Source: CAIKMD01 sp963729935 (GTDB taxonomy: Bacteria; Pseudomonadota; Alphaproteobacteria; ATCC43930; CGMCC-115725). From it: a DNA stretch of 64,000 nucleotides. Positions 7,679-15,771 of the stretch are shown here, in pieces; the first letter of the stretch is position 1; every line of letters starts with the position of its first letter. The position numbers and the translations under genes were made by a program. Under the pieces are notes generated by a model. The model saw only the letters and a program-made list of their open reading frames with translations, did not search any database and was not told where the DNA came from. The DNA is taken from NCBI GenBank assembly GCA_963729935.1, contig CAVSPW010000004.1, positions 434,001-498,000 of the forward strand, read 5' to 3'.

Positions 7679-9312
7679 AGTTCGGCGCGATGCCGCTCGA
7701 TGAGGCCGAAGGCGCCATTCTCGCCCATAGCGTCAAGGCCGGAGCGCGCGCGCTGAAGAAAGGCCGCGCGCTTACCGCCGCCGACATCGCGGCGCTGCGA
7801 GCGGCGGGTAAGACCGCCGTGATCGCCGCCCGGCTCGAGCCGGGCGATGTCGGGGAAAACGAGGCCGCCGACCGGATCGCCGCTTCTCTCCGTCATCCGG
7901 GTGTGACCGCGGCGCCGGCCTTCACCGGCCGGGCCAATTTCTATGCCGAGCATGCCGGGCTTTGCCTCGTCGACCGTGAAGCGGTCGATCGCTTCAACCT
8001 GGTTGACGAGGCGATCACCCTGGCGACGCTCGAGCCCGATACGGTCGTCGAGCCGAAGCAGATGGTGGCCACCGTCAAGATCATCCCTTTCGCCGTGCGG
8101 TCCGAGGCGCTCGAGGCCTCCATCGGCGCGGCCAAGGGCACGCTCTTCGCGGTGGCGGCTTTCAAGCCGCATCGCGCCGCGCTGATCCAGACCACCCTGC
8201 CCGGTCTTAAGGACTCCGTCCTCGAGAAGACGGTCGAAACCACACGCGACCGCCTCGATGCACTGGGCAGCAAACTCGCCTGGGAGCGCCGCGTGCGCCA
8301 TGAGGAGCGGGAGCTGGCACCGGTCGTGACCGAGGTCCTCGCCTTGGGCGCCGACCTCGTTCTCGTCGCCGGCGCTTCGGCCATCCTCGACCGGCGCGAC
8401 GTCATTCCGGCCTCCCTGACCATGCTGGGCGGGACCATCGAGCATTTCGGCATGCCGGTCGATCCCGGCAATCTGTTGCTGATGGCGCGGATCGGCGGTG
8501 TCCCCGTCTTGGGCCTGCCCGGTTGTGCCCGGTCGCCCAAGGTGAATGGGTTCGACTGGGTGCTGCGCCGCCTGCTGGCCTCGCTGCCGGTCGGGCCTGC
8601 GGTCATTCGACGCATGGGGGTCGGCGGATTGCTGACCGAGATCCCATCGCGGCCCCTGCCCCGCGCTTCGGCTGGAGGCCCGCCCATGGCAACGGCGCCT
8701 CGCCGGCCACGGATTGCCGGCATCGTCCTCGCCGCGGGCCGCTCCAGCCGGATGGGCGCGCTCAACAAGCTTCTGATCGTGATCGACGGCAAGCCGATGG
8801 TCCGTCACGCCGTCGAAGCGGTGCTCGCGGCGCAGCTCTCCCCGGTGGTCGTAGTTACCGGTCACCAACACGGGCAAGTTGAAGATGTGCTTAAAGACCT
8901 TCCTATAACAATCTTATATAACAAAGATTTTTCCGAAGGTCTTTCGACCTCCTTGCGCTGCGGTTTGGCCGCCCTTCCCGAGGATTGCGACGGCGCATTG
9001 GTGGCTTTGGGCGATATGCCGCGCGTCACCGCCGGAGAGATCGTAAAGCTCGTCAATGCCTTCAACCCGGTCGAAGGGCGCAGCATCATCGTCCCGACCC
9101 GGGAGGGCAAGCGCGGCAACCCCGCGCTGTGGGGCCGCAAATTCTTTGGCCAAATGGGGCAAATTGATGGCGATGTCGGCGCCCGCCATCTCATCGGCGC
9201 CCATGCCGAGACGGTCGCCGAAATCGAAATGGAAGGCGACGGGGTGCTCACCGATATCGATACGCCGCAAGCCTTGGCACGCCTCGCCGCCGCTGCCAAA
9301 CTCGACGCGTAA
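7675..9312 (+). CDS. fusion of molybdopterin-binding domain and MobA/MocA-like nucleotidyltransferase
   Basis: 545 aa. Residues about 1-330 form a molybdopterin-binding (MoeA/MogA-like) region, with GASAILDRRDVIPASLTMLGG and GMPVDPGNLLLMARIGGVPV. Residues about 343-540 are a MobA-like NTP transferase with the nucleotide-binding signature AGIVLAAGRSSRMG, then VVVVTGHQHGQV, LVALGDMPRVTAGEI and GNPALWGRKFF. MocA-type enzymes attach CMP to Mo-molybdopterin, giving the MCD cofactor used by xanthine-dehydrogenase-family hydroxylases. This fits an accessory operon for a CO-dehydrogenase-like enzyme. Such fusions are known in alphaproteobacterial cox clusters. The start ATG overlaps the preceding stop by 4 bases. 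Confidence 0.87.
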   Translation: MKFGAMPLDEAEGAILAHSVKAGARALKKGRALTAADIAALRAAGKTAVIAARLEPGDVGENEAADRIAASLRHPGVTAAPAFTGRANFYAEHAGLCLVDREAVDRFNLVDEAITLATLEPDTVVEPKQMVATVKIIPFAVRSEALEASIGAAKGTLFAVAAFKPHRAALIQTTLPGLKDSVLEKTVETTRDRLDALGSKLAWERRVRHEERELAPVVTEVLALGADLVLVAGASAILDRRDVIPASLTMLGGTIEHFGMPVDPGNLLLMARIGGVPVLGLPGCARSPKVNGFDWVLRRLLASLPVGPAVIRRMGVGGLLTEIPSRPLPRASAGGPPMATAPRRPRIAGIVLAAGRSSRMGALNKLLIVIDGKPMVRHAVEAVLAAQLSPVVVVTGHQHGQVEDVLKDLPITILYNKDFSEGLSTSLRCGLAALPEDCDGALVALGDMPRVTAGEIVKLVNAFNPVEGRSIIVPTREGKRGNPALWGRKFFGQMGQIDGDVGARHLIGAHAETVAEIEMEGDGVLTDIDTPQALARLAAAAKLDA

Positions 9313-9394
9313 TTTTTTCGCAACCGAATGAATAAAACTTGAGCCGCCGGCGTTGTCCGAGTGGCCAAGATAAAAACTTTGCTTGGAGGGGCCC

Positions 9395-9535
9395 ATGACC
9401 ACTTTGCTCGGAACCGTTACGCTGGCAGGCACACTTTTCGGTGCGCTGATCGGCCAAATCTCCACCGGCGCCGAGTTCGCCGGGGTGATCATCGCGTCCC
9501 TGGTGCTCATCACCCTGCGCGACGCGCGCGATTAA
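9395..9535 (+). CDS. small membrane protein (46 aa)
   Basis: 46 aa, with Shine-Dalgarno TTGGAGGGG about 7 bases upstream of ATG. Residues 3-40 are almost wholly hydrophobic (for example AGTLFGALIGQISTGAEFAG and GVIIASLVLITL), enough for one or two membrane helices, and the tail is charged (RDARD). It does not match a family I can name. It loosely recalls small transglycosylase-associated/GlsB-type membrane proteins but lacks their full pattern. It stands alone between the molybdenum operon and the TRAP transporter. Confidence 0.6.
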   Translation: MTTLLGTVTLAGTLFGALIGQISTGAEFAGVIIASLVLITLRDARD

Positions 9536-9678
9536 GGATCTTCCTGGGTCGAGGTGAGGTAAGGCCAGCCGTCGTCGCGGCTGCTGGCCGTTGACGGGCC
9601 GGCATGGCATAGTGGCCGCCGCCCGAGTGAACCAGCGCCCCAGCGCCTTGGTGCCCGGCAAGGAGGAAGCGGCGGCGC

Positions 9679-10263
9679 GTGCGATTTCTGATCGGAATCA
9701 GCCGTCTGATCGACCGGCTTAATGAGACGATCGGCCGAGGGGTCTATTGGTTGGTCCTGCTTTCGGTCCTCGTGAGTTCCGGCAACGCCACAATCCGCTA
9801 CGCCCTGAGCCGAAGTTCCAATGGTTGGCTCGAGATCCAGTGGTATCTGTTCTCGGCGGTGTTTCTTCTCGGCGCCGGCTACACCCTTCTCCATAACGAA
9901 CATGTCCGGATCGACATCATCTATGGCCGGCTGACGCCGCGTCTACGCGCCTGGATCGACATTCTGGGCGGTCTGTTCTTTCTGTTGCCGATGGCGATCA
10001 TCATCCTGACGCTCGCTTGGCCGATGTTCCTGGATTCCTGGGTTCGCGACGAATATTCGACCGATGCGGGCGGTCTTGTCCGCTGGCCGGTGAAGCTGCT
10101 GATACCGGGCGGCTTCATGCTGTTGAGCCTGCAGGGCATTTCCGAGGTGATCAAGCGCGCCGCTTTTCTGATGGGGCTCGGCCCCGATCCGGGCGAGCGT
10201 CGCGTGCCCGGCCCCGATCCGGAGGCCGGCGCCGAAAGGAACGAGCCGGGAACATCGGCGTGA
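9679..10263 (+). CDS. dctQ: TRAP transporter small permease (DctQ type)
   Basis: 194 aa with four membrane segments, at about residues 22-42, 52-74, 92-115 and 137-158. It carries the DctQ features NATIRYALSRSSNGWLEIQWYLF and EHVRIDIIYGRL. It forms the membrane complex with DctM for sodium-driven uptake of organic acids. Translation starts at GTG 9679, 13 bases after an AGGAGG. The stop overlaps the GTG start of dctM by 4 bases (GTGA). The C-terminus is a Gly/Pro/Glu-rich tail of about 35 residues. Confidence 0.9.
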   Translation: MRFLIGISRLIDRLNETIGRGVYWLVLLSVLVSSGNATIRYALSRSSNGWLEIQWYLFSAVFLLGAGYTLLHNEHVRIDIIYGRLTPRLRAWIDILGGLFFLLPMAIIILTLAWPMFLDSWVRDEYSTDAGGLVRWPVKLLIPGGFMLLSLQGISEVIKRAAFLMGLGPDPGERRVPGPDPEAGAERNEPGTSA

Positions 10264-11882
10264 ACGCCTTTCTCGTCGCCAATATGGCGCCGATCATGTT
10301 CGGATCGCTGATCCTGATTCTCTTGATCGGTTATCCGGTCGCGTTCTCGCTCGCGGCGAACGGACTGTTCTATGGCGCGGTCGCGATCCATCTCGGCTTG
10401 CTCACCCCCAATTTATTGCAGGCCCTGCCCGAGCGCGTCTTCGGCGTCATGCGCAACGACACCTATCTGGCGGTGCCTTTCTTCACCTTCATGGGGCTCG
10501 TGCTCGAACGATCGGGTATGGCCGAGGATCTGCTCGATACGATCGGTCAGCTCTTCGGACGGTTGCGCGGCGGCCTCGCCTATGCCGTGGTCTTTGTGGG
10601 CGCGCTGCTCGCGGCCACGACCGGCGTGGTCGCGGCCTCGGTCATCTCGATGGGCTTGATCTCGCTGCCGATCATGCTGCGCTACGGCTATGACCGCCGC
10701 GTGGCGGCCGGCGTGATCGCCGCCTCGGGCACCTTGGCGCAGATCATTCCGCCGAGCCTCGTCCTCATCGTCATGGCCGATCAGCTCGGCCGTTCCGTCG
10801 GCGACATGTATGAGGGAGCGTTCTTCCCAGGGCTGGGGCTTGCCGCGCTCTACGCGGGCTATGTGTTCCTGGTCACGCTATTTCGTCCCAACGCGACGCC
10901 GGCGCTGCCGCCCGACGCCATCGTCATTCGCGAAGAGAGCGGAAAGTCCGGCTATGGCTCCCTCATTGTCGTGGTCGCCCTCGCCACGCTTGGCGGTTAT
11001 CTCCTCACTTACCGCGTGGCCTGGATTTGGGCGGTCGCGCTCGCCGGCTTCGCAACCTATCTCTTGGCGCTTGCGGACAGCCGGTTCGGCCTCGGCCTGC
11101 TCAGCCGGCTCACGCGGCAGGTGGCTTTCGTGATGATGCCGCCCTTGGCGCTCATCTTTCTGGTGCTCGGGACGATCTTCATCGGCGTCGCGACACCGAC
11201 CGAGGGCGGTGCGATGGGCGCGTCGGGCTCTTTGATTCTCGCCGTCGCCAACCGGCGGCTCGATTGGAGGCTCTTGCGGCAGGCGATGGACGCGACGGCG
11301 AAGCTCTCCTGTTTCGTCATCTTCATCCTGATCGGTTCGACCGTCTTCACCCTGACCTTCCGCGGCGTCAATGGCGATTTATGGGTCGAGCATCTCCTGA
11401 CGAGCCTGCCAGGCGGCCAGATCGGGTTTCTGATCGTCGTCAACCTGCTGACCTTCGTTCTCGCCTTCTTCCTGGACTATTTCGAGCTCGCCTTCATCAT
11501 CGTGCCGCTTCTGGGTCCGGTCGCGGAAAAGCTCGGCATCGATCTCGTCTGGTTCGGCGTGCTTCTCGGCATCAACATGCAGACTTCCTTCATGCATCCG
11601 CCCTTTGGCTTCGCGCTCTTTTATCTGCGCAGCGTCGCGCCCGCGACGGATTACGTCGATCGCGTGACAAAAAAACTTTTGGCCCCGGTGACGACGGCAC
11701 AGATTTATTGGGGCGTCATACCGTTCATCGTGATCCAGCTGATGATGGTGGGGCTGGTCGTCGCCTTTCCGCGGCTCGTTCTGGCTTCGCTCGATACGGG
11801 TCCCAAGATCAACCCCGACACGATCCATTTCGAAATTCCCCAGGACAACGCCGCGCCGCCCTCTTCGAGCGACTTCAAATAA
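10260..11882 (+). CDS. dctM: TRAP transporter large permease (DctM type)
   Basis: 540 aa with about 12 membrane helices and the DctM signatures IGYPVAFSLAANG, VPFFTFMGLVLERSGMAEDL, GVVAASVISMGLISLPIMLRYGYD, IIPPSLVLIVMAD and the C-terminal MQTSFMHPPFGFALFYLR. It starts at GTG, overlapping the dctQ stop. It is longer than many DctM proteins (about 430 aa) owing to an extra hydrophobic segment around residues 230-285, as seen in the large DctM subgroup that pairs with TakP-like binding proteins. The binding-protein gene is on the opposite strand and converges on it. Confidence 0.93.
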   Translation: MNAFLVANMAPIMFGSLILILLIGYPVAFSLAANGLFYGAVAIHLGLLTPNLLQALPERVFGVMRNDTYLAVPFFTFMGLVLERSGMAEDLLDTIGQLFGRLRGGLAYAVVFVGALLAATTGVVAASVISMGLISLPIMLRYGYDRRVAAGVIAASGTLAQIIPPSLVLIVMADQLGRSVGDMYEGAFFPGLGLAALYAGYVFLVTLFRPNATPALPPDAIVIREESGKSGYGSLIVVVALATLGGYLLTYRVAWIWAVALAGFATYLLALADSRFGLGLLSRLTRQVAFVMMPPLALIFLVLGTIFIGVATPTEGGAMGASGSLILAVANRRLDWRLLRQAMDATAKLSCFVIFILIGSTVFTLTFRGVNGDLWVEHLLTSLPGGQIGFLIVVNLLTFVLAFFLDYFELAFIIVPLLGPVAEKLGIDLVWFGVLLGINMQTSFMHPPFGFALFYLRSVAPATDYVDRVTKKLLAPVTTAQIYWGVIPFIVIQLMMVGLVVAFPRLVLASLDTGPKINPDTIHFEIPQDNAAPPSSSDFK

Positions 11883-11884
11883 AA

Positions 11885-11904
11885 AGCCCCGCCGGAACGG
11901 GGCG
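11885..11904 (-). terminator. terminator for the TRAP binding-protein gene
   Basis: A GCCCCG/CGGGGC stem with a 6-base loop is followed, reading leftwards, by TTTTT just outside the dctM stop. It ends the minus-strand transcript of the gene at 11927. On the plus strand the same hairpin lacks a T run, so for dctM it would only be a weak end. Confidence 0.75.
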
Positions 11905-11926
11905 TTTCCATCAAGCGACGGGCCGC

Positions 11927-13015
11927 TTAGGTCCGGGCGATATGTCCGTACATGAAATTGTCGAATTGCTGCTCCTCGACCCGGAACCATTCTTCTTCCG
12001 TCGCGAGGAAGGGCTTCCACTGATCATAGACCTTCTTGAATTTGGGATTGCGCGCGGATTCTTCGGCGTAGAGTTGTTGGGCGGCCTTGTAGCAGGCTTC
12101 GAGAATTTCGCGCGAGAAGAAGCGGAGCTGCACGCCGTTCGCGATAAGGCGCTTGAGCGCCTTGGGATTTTCGACATCGTACTTGGCCTGCATCCAATTG
12201 TTCGCGTCTGCCGCCGCCGCCTGGATGATCGAGCGATAGCTCGGCGGCAGCTTGTTCCATTGGTCGAGATTGACGTAGACGGGAAGATTGGCTTGGCCTT
12301 CCCACCAGCCGGGAGCGTAGTAGTACTTCGCCACCTTGTAGAAGCCGAGTTTTTCGTCGTCATAGGGCCCGATCCATTCGGCGGCGTCGATCGTGCCCTT
12401 TTCGAGCGAAGGATAGATGTCGCCGCCCGCGATCACCTGCGGCACGACGCCAAGCTTTGCGAGCACGGTTCCGGCCCAGCCCCCGATGCGGAATTTAAGC
12501 CCCTTCAGATCGTCGACGGTCTTGATCTCCTTGCGGTACCACCCGCCCGCCTGGGCGCCGGTATTGCCGCAGGCGATCGAAACCACGTTGTAGTCCTTAA
12601 AGAAGTCGCTCATCAGCTCCTGCCCGCCGCCATGCCGCAGCCACGCGTTCATGATGCGCGTGTTCATGCCGAAGGGAACGGTACAATCGAAGGTGAAGGT
12701 CGGGTCCTTGCCGACATAGTAGTAGCTTGCCGTGTGTCCCATCTCGACGGTGTTGTTCTGGACGGCATCGAGGACTTGAAGCGCCGGCACGATCTCGCCG
12801 CCGGCGAAAGAGCGGATTTCGAATCGGTTGTCGGTCATCTCGGCGACGCGCTTGGTGAAGAACTCGACCCCGCCGAATAAGGCGTCGAGACTCTTGGGCC
12901 AGCTCGTGGCCATGCGCCATTTCAGCCCGGGTTGCGATTGCGCGACGGCCGGCGCCGCGATCGTCGTCGCCGCCAATCCGACGCCGCCCGCCTTCAGAAA
13001 CGCTCGTCTCTTCAT
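11927..13015 (-). CDS. dctP: TRAP transporter substrate-binding protein, TakP-like, Tat-exported
   Basis: 362 aa. The N-terminus MKRRAFLKAGGVGLAATTI is a twin-arginine signal typical of this group. The mature part carries the TakP-type features LKWRMATSWPKSLDALFGG, GGWYRKEIKTVDDLKGLKFRIGG, VIAGGDIYPSLEKGTIDAAEW and YYYAPGWWEG. TakP homologs bind 2-oxo acids such as pyruvate as a sodium complex. Here the ligand is inferred only from family likeness. It is convergent with dctQM rather than in one operon, which is unusual. A perfect inverted repeat sits about 58 bases upstream of the start. Confidence 0.92.
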   Translation of the reverse strand: MKRRAFLKAGGVGLAATTIAAPAVAQSQPGLKWRMATSWPKSLDALFGGVEFFTKRVAEMTDNRFEIRSFAGGEIVPALQVLDAVQNNTVEMGHTASYYYVGKDPTFTFDCTVPFGMNTRIMNAWLRHGGGQELMSDFFKDYNVVSIACGNTGAQAGGWYRKEIKTVDDLKGLKFRIGGWAGTVLAKLGVVPQVIAGGDIYPSLEKGTIDAAEWIGPYDDEKLGFYKVAKYYYAPGWWEGQANLPVYVNLDQWNKLPPSYRSIIQAAAADANNWMQAKYDVENPKALKRLIANGVQLRFFSREILEACYKAAQQLYAEESARNPKFKKVYDQWKPFLATEEEWFRVEEQQFDNFMYGHIART

Positions 13016-13072
13016 GGAATCCCCCTCCGCTCACTAAGCTCCGGCTCGCCTTCTTCAGAGGCCGGCGCTCAA

Positions 13073-13083
13073 TGTATGATACA
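13073..13083. promoter_or_regulatory. candidate GntR-type operator upstream of the TRAP binding protein
   Basis: TGTATGATACA is a perfect 5+1+5 inverted repeat, the shape and sequence style of FCD-type GntR operators that often control TRAP transporters. It lies 58 bases from the start of the minus-strand binding-protein gene. No dedicated regulator is next to it. Confidence 0.45.
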
Positions 13084-13229
13084 CAGGATGGGGCGCAGTT
13101 TTTGCGGAAATAGGCTTCCTTGTCCATCGGCGATGACAGCGGATTGGCGCCTATGCTAGGAGAAGGCGCATTGGGCGCCGCAGTGGGGCAATTCTTAGGC
13201 GTCATCCGGGGAGGTTAGTCATCGAAGAC

Positions 13230-14543
13230 GTGATATTCGGCCTGAGCCCCGTGCTCGTCGCCGCGACGATCCTTGTCATTACCTACGTGCTCGTGATCTC
13301 CGATCGGTTCGATCGCTCGGTCATAGCCATATTGGGCGCCGGGGCGATGATCCTATCGGGCGTCCTCGATCAGACGGAAGCGATCAAGGGGATCGACTTT
13401 AACACCATCGCCTTGCTGACGGGCATGATGGTGCTGGTCTCGATCGCGCGCCGCTCCGGCATTTTCGAGTTCCTCGCCTTGTGGTCCGCGCAGCGCGTCA
13501 ACGCCTCGCCGGCGGGGGTCCTCATTCTGCTGTCGATCGTCACGGCGGTGGCGTCGTCCCTGCTCGACAATGTGACGACCGTCCTCCTGATCGCGCCGGT
13601 GACCTTCTCGATTACCCAAAGGTTGCGGGTCGCACCCTTCCCGTTTCTCTTTGCCGAAGTCATGGCCTCCAATATCGGCGGCACGGCGACCCTGATCGGC
13701 GATCCGCCCAATATCATGATTGGTTCCGCGGCGGGGTTGAGCTTTAACGCCTTCGTCCTCGAACTGACGCCGATCGTTCTCGTCGTCTTGGCGTTTCAGG
13801 TTCTCGCCACGCATCTGATCTGGGGTAGATCGGTCAGCGCGACGCGCGAGGCTCGCGCCGAAGTCATGGCGATCTCGGCGGCGTCGGCCATTACGGACCA
13901 CCGGCTTCTGCGCTTGGCCGTCGCCGTTTTCGGCGTGACCCTCCTGGCCTTCGTCTTCGCGCGCCATTTGCGGCTCGAGCCCGGCTCGATCGCCCTTGTT
14001 TGCGCCGCGGCGCTCATGCTACTTGAAAATCTGGCGCATCACCGCGAGACGCACACGGCGCGCGTCGTTGGCACGTACGGCGATGTCGATTGGATCACCA
14101 TTTTCTTCTTCGTCGGCCTGTTCATCGTCGTGCATGGTTTCGAGGTGACGGGCGCGCTCGACGTGGCTGCAGAAAAACTGCTGGCCGCGTTCCATGGCAA
14201 TCTCGCGATCACGGCCTCCGCGATCCTCTGGTCGTCGGCGTTCCTGTCCGCGATCATCGACAATATTCCCTTCGTCGCCGCCATGATCCCGTTGATCAAG
14301 CTTCTCGCGCCCGCGTTCGGCGGCGAGGACGCATTGCTGCCGCTCTGGTGGGCGCTGTCGCTCGGCGCGTGCCTTGGCGGAAACGGCACGCTCATCGGAG
14401 CCTCGGCGAATCTCACCGTGGCGGGATTCGCTCACCGCAATGGCGTCCGCTTCAACTTCCTCGCCTACTCGAAATTTGCCGTGCCGCTCACGCTGATGAG
14501 CGTGATCATCTGCCAGATCTATCTCTGGCTGCGTTTTTTCTAG
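13230..14543 (+). CDS. ArsB/NhaD-type ion transporter (IT superfamily)
   Basis: 437 aa with about 11-12 membrane helices. Motifs of the ArsB/NhaD group are clear: SLLDNVTTVLLIAPVTFSI, MASNIGGTATLIGDPPNIMI, AIIDNIPFVAAMIPLIK and GGNGTLIGASANLTVAGFA, the last two mirroring the first two as in the inverted-repeat fold of this family. The likely role is sodium/proton exchange or anion efflux across the inner membrane. I cannot tell which. GTG 13230 follows GGGGAGG by about 15 bases, slightly long. No arsR or arsC is nearby, so arsenite export is not specially supported. Confidence 0.85.
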   Translation: MIFGLSPVLVAATILVITYVLVISDRFDRSVIAILGAGAMILSGVLDQTEAIKGIDFNTIALLTGMMVLVSIARRSGIFEFLALWSAQRVNASPAGVLILLSIVTAVASSLLDNVTTVLLIAPVTFSITQRLRVAPFPFLFAEVMASNIGGTATLIGDPPNIMIGSAAGLSFNAFVLELTPIVLVVLAFQVLATHLIWGRSVSATREARAEVMAISAASAITDHRLLRLAVAVFGVTLLAFVFARHLRLEPGSIALVCAAALMLLENLAHHRETHTARVVGTYGDVDWITIFFFVGLFIVVHGFEVTGALDVAAEKLLAAFHGNLAITASAILWSSAFLSAIIDNIPFVAAMIPLIKLLAPAFGGEDALLPLWWALSLGACLGGNGTLIGASANLTVAGFAHRNGVRFNFLAYSKFAVPLTLMSVIICQIYLWLRFF

Positions 14544-14565
14544 CCGGAGCCTCCCGTCGTGCAAG

Positions 14566-15258
14566 CTAGACCGCGTAGCCTTTTGCGCGACCGGCCAGCC
14601 CGCCGAATAAACCGAGCATCCTCTGCCGCCACGCATGGATCGGGTCGTCGGGTGCGAGCAGCTTGAAATCGCTGATGCAGCGGCACCATTGGAAACCGCC
14701 AAAAACCGCGTAATCCGCATAGAGCGGCGCCGCGCCGCCGAGAAAGTCCTGTCCTTTGAGGGCAAGCCGCAGCGGCAAAAGAGTGTCGCGGAACGCCGTC
14801 ACGCGCCGGTCGCGATCGGCGACGGCCTCTTCGAGGGTTTTGCCCAGGCGCTCCTCGCGGCTCTTGCGAAAATACGCCTTGTCCTTGGCGTCGAGATGAT
14901 TCCAGATGTCGAGAACGACGAACCCGAACATCCCGGTTTGCAGTGTCGCGTCGGCCCAGAGGGCGTGAAAGCGCGTCAGCGCCTTTCCCGCGGGCGAACC
15001 AAAGAGCGAGGGGCGTTCGGGATAGGTGGTTTCGAGATAGTCAGCGATCGCCCATGAATTATTGATCCAGCGTTCGCCATCGACCAGCACCGGGACCCGG
15101 CCTTGCTTGCTGAAGGCAATTTCATCCTTCTCGGTGAAGCGCCAGGGGATCGTTTCCGCCGCGAGGCCCTTATGGGCCAACGCCATCTTGATGCGCCAGC
15201 AATAGGGGCTGAAACGGCGGTCGGCTTCCGCGCCGGCAAGGTCGAAGAGTTTCAGCAT
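14566..15258 (-). CDS. glutathione S-transferase family protein
   Basis: 230 aa. A thioredoxin-like N-terminal domain carries FSPYCWRIKMALAHKGL and the glutathione-binding VPVLVDGERWINNSWAIADYLE. An all-helical C-terminal domain follows from about residue 90. SPYCW near residue 20 resembles the LigE/LigF beta-etherase and related GST subgroup, where the Ser or Cys contacts glutathione. The substrate is unknown. It is followed 5 bases away by the CopD-like gene upstream in the same direction, so the two are likely co-transcribed. Confidence 0.85.
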   Translation of the reverse strand: MLKLFDLAGAEADRRFSPYCWRIKMALAHKGLAAETIPWRFTEKDEIAFSKQGRVPVLVDGERWINNSWAIADYLETTYPERPSLFGSPAGKALTRFHALWADATLQTGMFGFVVLDIWNHLDAKDKAYFRKSREERLGKTLEEAVADRDRRVTAFRDTLLPLRLALKGQDFLGGAAPLYADYAVFGGFQWCRCISDFKLLAPDDPIHAWRQRMLGLFGGLAGRAKGYAV

Positions 15259-15263
15259 GGTGC

Positions 15264-15707
15264 TCAGCCCCAGTAACGCCCGGTCGCGCCGACCGCGACG
15301 ACGATGAATCCCAGAGCGAGGTTGAATTCGACGATGCGCCGGATCTGGTTGAGTTGCGCGGCCGCGAGTGGGAAATCGGACCCGTCAACCGCGCGGCGAA
15401 AGCGCTGCCACGGCGCGAAATAGAGATGCGCGAAGGCGAGCATCATGATGACGCCGAGGCCCTCCATGATTTGGACATGAAGCCCGTTCACGCCAAGGCC
15501 CTGCAAGGCAAGGCCACTCGCGAGGAGGAGGACGATCGCCGCCCAGACCCATGAGAAAAACTTCTGGAAGATGCGTCGCCATAGCGGCAGGCGGACGGTC
15601 GCATCGAGCGCGGCAACCGAGGGACGGACCATCTGATGGGCGAAGAACATGCCGCCGACCCAGACGACCGCGGAGAGAATGTGCAAGAGCAGCAGCAGCT
15701 CGATCAT
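15264..15707 (-). CDS. CopD-like four-helix membrane protein
   Basis: 147 aa with four predicted membrane helices. The first carries LLLHILSAVVWVGGMFFAH, a His-containing pattern common in CopD and related small haem- or copper-associated membrane proteins. Further segments lie at about 50-72, 80-100 and 123-143. Function is uncertain: copper uptake (CopD) or an uncharacterised relative of the same fold. It is transcribed toward the GST gene. Confidence 0.6.
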   Translation of the reverse strand: MIELLLLLHILSAVVWVGGMFFAHQMVRPSVAALDATVRLPLWRRIFQKFFSWVWAAIVLLLASGLALQGLGVNGLHVQIMEGLGVIMMLAFAHLYFAPWQRFRRAVDGSDFPLAAAQLNQIRRIVEFNLALGFIVVAVGATGRYWG

Positions 15708-15771
15708 GGCGTCACTCCGGTATTTTTTTTGCGCCGCTCGTCGCGTCGCGCCGCTTGTTATTCGGTCGGCA

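Noticed and set aside
11027..12880. 617-codon plus-strand frame across dctM and the TRAP binding-protein gene
   Set aside because: Both real genes are well conserved in other frames; this frame has no start signal and no domain.
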